From Reticulitermes speratus (taxonomy: Eukaryota > Arthropoda > Insecta > Blattodea > Rhinotermitidae), in NCBI GenBank assembly GCA_021186555.1, contig JAJKFL010000007.1, positions 27,268,677 through 27,332,676 on the forward strand: a stretch of 64,000 bases of DNA, in the 5' to 3' direction. Of the stretch, positions 35,701-47,400 are shown piece after piece. Both the position numbers and the translations under genes were made by a program. How positions within the stretch are numbered: position 1 is the first letter of the stretch; every line of letters starts with the position of its first letter. The notes beneath the pieces are model-generated. The model was not told the origin of the DNA. It made no database searches and saw only the letters and a program-made list of their open reading frames with translations.

Positions 35701-38700
35701 GTGATGCATCCGGTTGCAACCCGGCCGGGAAAAGGTATTTCTTATCAAGTTTCCATTTCTTTACATAGTCTCAGTGATATCGTCGAGATCATGTCTTATG
35801 CTAAGGCATGAAAGCCGGCTCTGTTTCCGCCTTCATGTAAAGGAAAGTGTCTAATGTGGTGGACCCATTAGACAGAGGTTTTCTCAGTTACTGGGCCCAG
35901 TGACTGAGAATAGCTCTTTCTAAGGGGCCCACCAGAGTAGGCGCTTTCCTTGACTGAAAACGGAAGTAGAGCCGGCTTCCGAAACGTTGTGTTTCATTGA
36001 AAATTAGACGATGGACAAAGTCCAAAAAAAAAGATTATATCAGTGAGTCATATACCATCGTCAGAGCCGTATAGAATTGAATCAAGGCACTTAAGCGTCC
36101 TTCCTTACAGCTCCGTACTAATCAGGAACGCGACATATTCTTAAGGTGAATAAATAGCAGCCTTTTATATCCTCCTAATTAACCAAACTTTCCAGATACT
36201 TCTGATCTATTTTCCGAAGTGTCCACGTTTCAGCACCATACAAAGCAATGCTCCAAATGTAGCACTTTACTAGTTTCTTCCTTAAATGGAGAAGATCAGT
36301 TGGACCGATCGTGTGAGAAATGAAGAAGTATTACCCAGAGTCAAGGAGGAGAGGAATATCGTACATACAATAAAAAGAAGGCTAACTGGATTGGTCACAT
36401 CTTGCGTAGGAACTGCCTTCTAAAACACGTGATTGAAGGAAAGGTAGAAGGAAGGATACAAATGACGGGAAGACGAGGGAGAAGACGTAAGCAGCTACTG
36501 GATGACCTTAAGGGAAAGAGAAGATACTGGAAATTGAAAGAGGAAGCACTATATCGCACCCTGTTGAGAACTCGCTTTGGAAGAGGCTACGGACCTGTCG
36601 TAAGACAGAATACAGAATGAGTGAACGCGACATATTCTTAAGGTGAATAAATAGCAACCTTTTATATCCACCTAATTAACCAACAAACCAAGTGACTGAA
36701 TTGAACAGAAACCTGCGTGAAAATCTAATAGCTGTTCAAGAACTCCCCGTCTGTAACGGAATTGGACAGTTCATTGGTGTATTCACAAGGATCCGCTTGT
36801 GGACTGTACTCCGAGACACATGAATTTAGTCCACATCTTCATACGCTGTTTCCTTGAGATCCCTCTTAATATTATCCCATCTACACCTAGGACTACCATG
36901 TGATTTCTTTCCATCATCGTTTCTCGTTAACATATTACATGAATCATATGTCTCGGTCATGCGTGTGCGCCTTGCCCATCTGAACTTCTCTTGTAAAGAT
37001 GTTTTGTTTGCATGTGATGTAAATGTGTAATAGGCTTTGAAATACGTATTACTTATTGGTTGAATAGTTTAAATATTTTTTGTTCAAGTATTTGAGTTCT
37101 GCCTTCCTATTTTTTTTTTTTTTTCCCAATGGCTCGACAGCCCCTTGGGGGCCTAGGCCTCCTCATTTCGAGGCTTCACGATCACACTTTTTAGACACAC
37201 CACACTCGGTAGGACTCCTCTGGACGAGTGACCTCTACCTGACAACACACAACACTCACAAGAGACAGACATCCATGATTCCGGTTGGATTCGATCCCAC
37301 AATCCTAGTAAGCGAACGGCCGCAGACCCACGCCTTAGACCGCACGGCCAATGGGATCGGCTCTTCCTTCCTATCCCCTAAGAAACATTTCGGATGACAC
37401 TGAAACGTATACAGGAGAGCTTTGCAATTTTCTTCTGGGACATATCGACGCTTGAAGACAAGGACACTACGTTGCGTCGAAACGTCGGGATCCGTTTACC
37501 CATTGACGCAGCGTCATGTCCAAGAAAAACGGAATCCTCGACTATGGCGCTGCGAAAACCGCAAAACTCACATTCCTCAGGTTTTTTTTTTGTATAAAAT
37601 TTGTGAATGTGCTTACAATCTGTGTTGAAAATTGAACAGCCTTGACTACAATAATGTTTGTTGTTATAGCGAAGGCTGTCGAGATGCACGTCAACATCGT
37701 AGTGGAATTGCTTGTCAAGGTTTAGTCAATCTCTGAACAAGTGTTATCACTTTACAGTTCCGTGCCACGCCAAATACACAATCATATGTCGCAGTCATTT
37801 ATCATTTAGGTCGTAGAAAATTTTCTTCTTGACGAGCTGATAAGTCGCACGGCTACGTAGCTAGTAAGTGGCTAAGTAGAAGAGCCCGCAACTTGGCCCT
37901 AATCTGAGCCAAGTGTATCACATGCACTCCTCCTTACTCTATTTCTTACATCGATCTTGATATTATAAGCCCCTCTATAACTAACTGACTAACTGCAGCA
38001 GAGTCCTTGAGAAGCTAACAGGTCGTCAGCTAGTCGAGAAATTCCCCGCGTTTTATGGAACCCGAAGGTTCATTACCACACTCACAAGAGCCCGCCACCT
38101 GTCCCTATCCTGAGCCCCTCTATGCCTAGGTAAAAGTAAAGTTCACCTTATAACTTACCATAAAGGCCCCAAAAGGCGGGTAGAGTTATAGTATAGCTCT
38201 ACTCTTTAACCTCGACGCTAGATGGGTGTGGGTGGTCAACGCCACGCCCTGGCCGCTTTACCTCCGCGAAAGAGAACCCCCTCTGTGCCTAGGTCTACAA
38301 AGTAATCCCATTCAGGTTTTCCGAAAAAAAAATTACCCATTTGTGCTACATTTCAAACCCGTGTTATCTTCCTCAGTTTTTTGGGGGGTTTATTGCTAGT
38401 TTATTCCTCAGTTTGATTACCCAAATAAATTATACAGCATATGACCTTGGGTATTTACGTCACGCTATCTCAACCTAGTTTATCTTCAACAGCGACTGTT
38501 TTGTAACAGAAGCTTTATTTATGTAACGTTATCTTCACGAAGTACCACAAGTCCGTATAACTGCCATGTTGGTGCTGGGATCGATGTTTATGAAATGTAC
38601 GGGGCAGCTCCCAAGTCACCTTTAATGGCATTACATGTTTACCCAAGTGTTTTACAATTCTGCCGGTCTATCTAAAAAAAACAGACACTCGCGCGGACAG

Positions 38701-41437
38701 GGTATTTGCGAAAATGTCTCTTAAAGAAAGAAATTTTACTACAGTCTGTATTGGATCCAGAAAAAAAGAAAACCTTTCGAAACACTTGAAACTATTTGCA
38801 TGAATCCCGGTGTCAAAATTATATTGCACTTGTTTTCTCAAAGAAATCGTTTGATGCTGCTCTGTTTAAGTATGTCACATTGTAACCCGTTAAGTGGTTG
38901 ATGTGTTTTCACGATACTGAATTGAAAATTACATCACCGGAAGTCACCACACCGCCATATTTTAAAATTTCTTCCTCCAACTATACCAAGATGGTGGTCA
39001 TACGAACTTTTATATGGAAGTACAATTAATGACATTCAGTATATTGCTTGAAATATTTTATTATCAATGGAGCTGCAATTGCATTACCTTCGAACAAAAA
39101 AAAGAAAAGAAAAAGAAAAAAAAAAAGTGAATCACACCTTAATCTAGTATAAACTTTGGTCTTGTGCACCATACCCTACACAGTAACGCTTTACGAAATG
39201 TGCATGCGTTCCGATTTCCATTTTCAAAATTATCTTATCCAAGCAACAGTTTAGTTTGGGGTTTCTAAGTGTAGTTGTAATTGTCCGTATGTTTTATCCT
39301 GTATCCTGGCAATAATGCTAGTTTCGGTTTTCTTCTGGCGACAGGTTTCCCCGAGCGTAATTGGCATTACCTGTAAGACTCAAGATACGTTTTTGAGTAC
39401 TCTGTACCAGAGGCGCTCCAAACCCCCCCCCCCCCAAAACCAAAATTGAAAAAAAAAAACAAATTTTTTCGGTATTATGATATGAAGCGTTTTACGTGAT
39501 TTACCCTCCAGCTGAAATAAGCCACTGAAATCCGCTGATGACTAGTACATTAGAATTTTCAAAAATAAATTAATAAATTTAAAAAACAAGAAAACAGGAC
39601 ACTGTGATTGAGTCATGGAACATGTAGTTATATTTGCATGTATATACTAGTAAATGCAGTTGCAGAGAGTGTTATGTTATACTTACATGATTTTTATAAC
39701 ACAATTTTTAAAATCAAACAAATTATATATATCCTCATTCTCAGCCCCCCCCCCCCCCAGCGAACAATTCTGGGTGCGCACCTGCTCTGTACCTATTTTT
39801 CGAAATATAAAACTCATTCGTTTTCCTTTGGTTGCATCTGCAAGAGGATATTTTAGCCTGTAGCCTATTTACTATTTTTTCTGTGATAAGTCCCTTTAGA
39901 GGAACATGCATATAGATTGGCGGTTCCGTTCTTGTGTTATGTGACGCTGTATCGCTGGGTAATCGGGCCCCGACACTTTGAAGTACCGTAGTACCTTCAT
40001 CTCCTCGGACCTGTAGACCCTTAAAGATAAAGCCACTACGTTCCTTCGAAACGTCGGGGTCTAATTACCTCCTGACGTGTCCTCATATCTCAGAAGAAGG
40101 GAATCGTCAACTACACCGCTGTGATAATCTCAAAACACGCAGGAATATAGATCGTTGAGACGAATGTCTTCTACGGCGGAAAATGGCCTGCCACCTTTCG
40201 AATTTTGTATTAGCTTCCATAAATTTATCTCCATCTTAATCATTGGGTTTTGTGAGATAGTGGAGTGAGTATTGCACAGCTGCAGAGTGTGTATAATGTC
40301 AAAAATGATCAAAAAAAGAATAGTTATTCTTATAGCTGGTACCGTGTGTTCACCTTGGCAGCCAATGCCCTACTCCACTGCGCTGCCTCCGTTTCAAAGA
40401 AAGAGACTCTAGTAATTATTTTATAGAGGCTGAGAAAAACCAAGATCAAATCTGTTACGTGGTTGTGAAGGGAATAATCCTGATATCCCATCTATTCCAT
40501 AGCCAGTCACTTATTTAGGCCTGCTTAGATATAAGACTGGCATTTCTACTAACTTTTAAAGATTTATCTGTGAGATGTAAATTACCAATATAGCAATGGT
40601 ATAATCTTGAAGTTAGGTTTGCGAAAGAAACGGACATCATTCTTACTTCCTTCCGTTTACTTGCCTTTATTAAACTTATTTGTGCTGAATACATTTCCTT
40701 TAATTTCTGTAGAAATTCCTTTGTTTGAACATTTAATTAACATTTTGAAAAATTCTTCTGATTGATGTTAAGCCTTTAAGGACAAAATGTAATCGTTTTT
40801 ATTTAGACTCAGTCCGTACCGCGCAGTAAACACACTTAGTTTCGGTTACAAATACCAATCAGTTAATGCTGTAACGGGAAATAATGTCTGTTTTTTTGGA
40901 CATTCATATAAAACACATAAATACACTGTATGGGAAGAATATAGAATTCTTGAAACTTTAAACCTGTTGGTACGTGTAGTAACCGTTAGGCTTTAAAAGG
41001 TTTAATATGCCTGAAGATCCAACAAGGCAGAATAATTTCGATTAAGGGCAGTTTATTTTGTTTGTACTCGTACTTAGCTGCACTAATATTGTGGCCTTTA
41101 TAAAGTTCTCGGCGGTGTGTGTTGGTAATAACTGAGTAATATTTTTATGACTTTCTGTATTTGGACTAAAATTGACTCTTACTTTTGCAGGTGGTTGACA
41201 GCAATGTGGATCCAGAGTGGACTTTACTATATTACCTGAGGACTAAGTGTATCCTTCAGAATAAAGAACTTACTGAGCTTAGTCTAAGCTTTTGCAGAGA
41301 TAAATAGTGTGAGAACGTGTAGCAATAGAGGGTTAGTTAAGCAGATTATGCACAACAAGATACGCAATGTACGTATAACGTGGGGCGCGTTCGCGTAACA
41401 CTGTTACCGTGTAAAAGCAATACGTATTATATATTCT

Positions 41438-41473
<36 letters not shown>

Positions 41474-44400
41474 CTTTAGTTATCTGACATGCAAGCGCAT
41501 GCGCCGTGTTGTTTGTCGTCTGTGACCTGTCTGGCTCTGCCATGTTTTTTCACATTATCTGATAAATCGCACGATTTTCGTAAAAAAAATGTATTGAACA
41601 TAAATTTTCTGTTTTGATTTTCTCTACAAATTTTTTCTGAAACATTTATCATTCTAAGAAGAATTAAGTTGGTCCCTGTCACCACGGCATAGCGCGTCCT
41701 CGGGTTGCGGATGGAAGAACGGCCTCCGGATATGGAGGGTAGCTGCGAATACATTGAATAAGCAGTCGCGGACAGCCGACAAGGGGTGGTCCTCCAGCTT
41801 GGGGGTTGGGCGAGGTGCTAACAACTCCTCACCGTAAAAATTACCATGGTACGAAACACTGTACAGAGCCTCGGACCTGGACTGATTATTTGGTAGATAT
41901 GGCTCAGGATAGGGACAGGTGGCGGGCTCTTGTGAGTGCGATAATGAACCTTCGGGTTCCACAAAACGCGGGGAATTTTCTTGACTAGCTGACGACTTGT
42001 TAGCTTCTCAAGAAGGACTCTGCTTCATGGAATTAGTTAGTTAGTTAGAAGAATTAAGCGAGATATTATCATAAATTTACATAGGTTTTTATGTAAAGTG
42101 TCCATTATTCTTGTCAGATTTTAATAAAACTTGAATTTTCTCGACAGATTTTCGAAAAATAGTCAAATATCTGATTTTATGAAAATCTGTCCAGTGGAAG
42201 TCGAGTTGTTCCATGCGGACAGATGGACGGATAGACAGACATGATGAAGCCAATAGTCTATTTTCACAATTTTGCGAACTCACTTAATAAATTCTATGTG
42301 TTACCAAAGAAAGCACGAAATGACGAGGCCTGACAGAAAAGTTAAAAAAAAATTAAACTGCTGACTCTATTATTGTTTAGAAATGAATGAACTTTTCCTG
42401 GCAACTGCATTTAAATTGTCATGGAACTATCTGAGAATCATGACCAGGGATGGACTCTTGTATTAGCTGTACTGAAAATTTGGACTCGGAGAGATTTTGT
42501 TAAAATGGGAAAGACTGCTAGAAAATATCAATAAATCACTTTTGGGATTGCTTTTAGTTGTCTATTGCACCAGAATGTTTGTCTCATGTTTAGTATGTTC
42601 TGTGCTAAAGAAATCGGCGTGGAATTGTGAAAATTGGAACTTGGATATTACAGTACTGAACAGCACAAAGACATTGTCTTTAGAACACTAATGAGATTTC
42701 TTAACTTCGGGGATAAAAGCTCTAATAAAGCATTAAGGTAAGAATGTTTAGTATGGTGCTGTGAAACTATCATGGTAGCATGTTGCATTGTCTTGTTATC
42801 TGTAAGCCAGTCATAATATTATATTTAAGAATCATGTTAAAACATCTTCCCTTAACTGAATTCTGTACGTCTATGTGGCACGAAGTTGGGCTGTAGTGAA
42901 GGAGGATGTGGAGCCTGCACAGTCATGGTCTCCAAGTATGATCGTGTCCGAGGAAAACTTACGTATCCTTTCGTTGAATGATTGTGTTATTAAGGATGTT
43001 TTAAACAGATGTTCAGAAGCACTAATTGGCTTATAGAATGTGATACAATAAGTTAGTATGAGTTACTTTCATAACATGGAAAATTGTGTTATACAGAACT
43101 TCTCTTTTATTGGTGCACTGAGCAGTGCATCTGTTGCAGGATGTCTGGGTGGATGTAGGCTTTCTATACGATAAAGCTACCATGCTTGGGGAGATGAGAA
43201 AAGAGGGGCCCTGTCAATGTATAAAGTTCAGAATTGATGTATAATCTAAATCTTTCACGGTGACTGAATTCAATAAAACTTTCTTGGGCTGTTCAACCAT
43301 CTAAAGTGGCTACAAGCCCGAGAAAGTTTCAGTGAATTCAGGATTGGTATTAAGATTCTTGATCTTTGGTTTCTGTTACCAGATTCTTAGTTGTTTACTG
43401 ATTTGTTTTGTTTCTTATTTTGTCAATTAATTTGTCTATTTTGTATCATTTTAGTTATCAGTTGATTGCTTATTCTGTTCAGTTACATTCTTTGATAGAT
43501 AGCTATTTTCTCTGTTATTTATTTTTTCATTAATTTGTTTATATTTATTTTCTTTGTTCATTATTTTATGGGTCATTTTCATTAATTTTTTTCTTTTCTG
43601 AGTCCTTGTAATATAAACAATGCATCTACCTAACAGGAGTCATTACCTATTACCACCTTAACTGAAAGTCACTTGGCAATCAATGCCTGTTTGGCACCTG
43701 TGGCCTCGATGCATGGGCTTGCTGTCACAACTGTGGAAGGTATTGGCAGCACCAAGACAAGGTTGCATCCAGTTCAGAAGAGAATAGCAGAGGCTCATGG
43801 TTCGCAATGTGGCTTTTGTACCCCAGGGATTGTCATGTCCATGTACACATTACTGAGAAACTTGCCCAGACCTACAATGAAGGATATGGAAGTAGCATTC
43901 CAAGGTGATTTTGGTGATTCTGAGGTATAGAGTCATTTATGTCTGTGGATTTCATTGTGACCACTAGACCAGAAACACACTTTTACTAATAATTATGAGT
44001 TCAGAATATTATTTCTTCATGAATATAAATATTTATCAGGTACAGATACAAGGAAAGGTACTTTAAACATGTCATATACACCAATCAGTTCTGTCTAGTG
44101 CTGAGGTTAGGAATGTGTGGAGAGATACCTCCACTTCCCCTATGTGCTTCATGATATAGTGCTTAACTAAGCACAGATATGAGTCCACCTTTTGGGAGCT
44201 GGGGTGACGTAGTCAGTACAGTGACTAGGCTTTAGGTTGGACGTCCGAGGAATCATGGTTCGATTCCTGGAGGGGAAAAATATTTCTCTCTTCTCTAGAG
44301 AATCTAGACTGAATCTGAGGTCCATCCAGCTCTTTCCTCGGAGGTAAAGCAGCCATGGTGTGACGCTGACCACTCCTATCTAGTTCCAAAGTTAAGAATG

Positions 44401-47400
44401 AGTGGAGCTATGTCTCACTAACCCACATGCATTCATGGCATAAAAAGGAACAACTTTACCTTTTGTCTTATGATTCTATCTTTTACATTATTAAACACTG
44501 CACAAGTTACAAGTATATGTGGGCATATCATACCATCAGGTGAGACTGGAAGATGATCATGAGTTGTAACTAGAGTTTCACAGGGTGATTATTGTGGTCT
44601 ATTAAAATGTGCTATCACAGTGTTTGCCTGGGGAGACTGAGCAAAACCATTATCAGCTTGAGACAGAATATTTATAATGTATTGCAAAATCAGTAATCTA
44701 TCATACATACCCCATTATGGTACAGCTGTATTAAAATACTTATCATTATGCATCATTTGTATGATATTACTAAAGAAGTATTTGGACTGAAAACATATAG
44801 TTATGATTGAGCCACGTAACCTAAACTCCAGCTGAGATTTGACTCTGTTACTTCATAAATGCAATTCTGGAGTATTACCAGTGTGCCAACCTCCTTTGTA
44901 AAACAAAAAAGGAAAATACTTCAACATATTGCTCGACTTACAGCTGAGGATGTCTCGTTATGATTTTACCAAACAAAATACATTGCATAATTCTGCGTTA
45001 TTCTATTTTTTTGTCATTACCTTCAGTATGATGCAAAATCCCATTATATTCTGTAGTATGTCATTTTTATGTGCACTTTTTTCTGTGCAGTTTTTTATGA
45101 CAAAACGTTGTTTGTTGTAAAATAAGATAGGAAAATGGTGTCCAGTTTTAAGCTGAAACACTTTTATAGGATAGTGAAGTCATAATAAGGACATCATATC
45201 TATCTGTCTCTGAATCTGCATTTTTTTCAGCTGCGTTTTTGAAACAGTGGATTTGCGATTCTTGTGGTAGTGGCCGTTAAGATTACACTCTTTTGGGGCT
45301 TAATGTCATGTAGTTTGATACACAGCAATATTTCAGAGGAACCTGTTGCATTGATCTTTAGGGTAGAAAATTCAGGCAGCAGATTTCTCTGAAATGTGGT
45401 GCATGTGTACCAACTACATAAAATATTATAACCTCAATACAGCTTATATTTATGTAATGTAGTACCTGTGCTGTTTAGTGTTTATTTTGTTTGATAATTC
45501 CAGTTATGCAACAAAACTTTTCTTTATATTACAGGTAATCTGTGCAGGTGCACTGGTTACCGTCCGATCATCGAGGGATTCCGCTGCTTCATCGAGGACT
45601 GGGAACACAACCAAGCCATGTACAACAATGGACTGAGTAACGGTAATGGATGTGCAATGGGAGACCAGTGTTGCAAGATGAAGGTTAATGGTGTGGCAGC
45701 TAACGGTGTCTGCACCGAAGATGAGGAGTTGCTGTTCAATAAGACAGAATACGCACCGTATGATCTATCACAGGAACCAATCTTTCCCCCGGAACTCAAG
45801 GTATGTATGTTATGCCATCTTTGTAAAAAAAAAAATGCAAGTTCTCAGATGTTATTAGTGCATGGGGGAGAGGAGAGGGGAAAATACTATTTTTTAACAC
45901 TTTCCTTTCCAGTATTAAGGTAGTCATCACACTTGGTTCTCCTGATTACTCCTTTTACTGGGGACACCTGTTACCTCTCACCTCGAATACGAACATCTGA
46001 AATGGTGTTCATAAACAACTGATACAAACCAAAAATTAAATTCACATGACAATATTTTAATCTAGACATCCCAGCACCAAATTTAATTTCAATTTATCCA
46101 GTAGTTCTGGAAATTGAATGTGCATGGATGGACACACACTATCTCCCCATATGCATACATTTTAGGTAATTTGTGCAAATGATGCTTACAACATTATCTT
46201 AGAGGAAGAGATCTAGTGAAGTGAATTTTATTGAACTGGTTCAGGTATGCGTAACAAAAATTAAGGCACTGACAGCAGAGAGAGGTAGATGTACATAAAT
46301 CTAATTTGTTGAATATAATTATGACTTGCAGGTGGATTCAAAATTTGATTCTCAATTCTTAGTTATGAAGGGCAAAAGAGCAACATGGTATCGGCCTACG
46401 AAGTTTGAGGAGCTCCTTTATCTGAAATCAAAGTATCCTGAGGCTCGCATTGTTGGTGGAAATACTGAAATTGGTATGTTACACGAAGAATCTGTTGTAC
46501 CTTCTGATAATCCTGCAATGCTCATTTGTTTTTTTTTTCACTCATAATCCAGTGTTTGCCTTTCATGGTAATGATGCAGCAGTTTATGTCCTCAGAAATG
46601 CCAAGATGCAAAAACTTGCTTGTAAGGTAAAGGTAATGTTGTCCCTGTACAAGCCATGAAGGCATATAGAGGAGCAGAAGTATATTTCCACGCATTCTCC
46701 CTTGGTGCTAGGTGCTTTATCCCAGGGAAGGAAGCCTAGTACCCACTGAATAGGAGGGTGGCTGGGCCCCAGAGCTGGCCTGAACGATTTTTGGAGAAGA
46801 TAAAATCTGTTTCCCCTGTAGCAAGTTGCTATACTGACTACATTATCCCTGCTTCCAATACTTGCTGGTCAAAACTTTAAAAATTCCTGCATGTCTAGTA
46901 CACAGATGTACTTATTTCATAATTCTTATGTTCTGATGGTGATGCAGATTGCATATGGTTGACTTTCGCAGTGTCAATTGTCTGCATCATCATTCTCCAT
47001 CATCATCCTTTCCAGTATTAGGCCCATTGAGACCTGTTATAGATATTACAAAACAGAGTCCTTCCACCATTTGAGATGTCTTCCCAAACTTCTCTTACCA
47101 TTTGGTTGATATTTTAAGATCTTTTTTGGAAGCCTGTTAGAACTAATGTTAGTGTTCTTTTCCTTTTCTGTATCATTTTAAAAATTGTACTAATGTAATT
47201 CTTAGTTCTCTCATAAGTTCGGATATCAGTACAGCAGGTCCATTATGGGCACCTGTACTTGAACTGTATATTAAAATTAAATATTCTGCAGTTAGCTTAA
47301 AATGGAATGAACTATTAAGAGTGTAAACTGTTATAATTTATATGCATATGTTTTAGTGATCATATTGTCAAAACTGTATTTATGGTCTGATAATGAATTG

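Larger units (their letters stand above)
32718..41190. other. Xdh intron 1 (8.5 kb, transposon-rich)
   Basis: Holds hAT-like elements (32910-33727, 39408-39784), foldbacks (34146, 35808), LINE copies (34560, 36126, 36720, 37980), a SINE B copy (37110) and hammerhead-like modules. 34760-35700, 38290-39390 and 40140-41190 show nothing I can name. Confidence 0.65.
41249..42865 (+). other. Xdh intron 2, U12-type with non-AG 3' end
   Basis: Starts GTATCCTTC (U12 5' site, 8 of 9) and has a TCCCTTAAC branch site (42848-42856, 8 of 9). It then ends at ...TTCTG (42865) or ...GTAC (42868) because no AG lies between branch site and exon. A (GT)n run (about 41441-41472), repeat family A copy 3 and a LINE insertion sit inside it. 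Confidence 0.75.
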
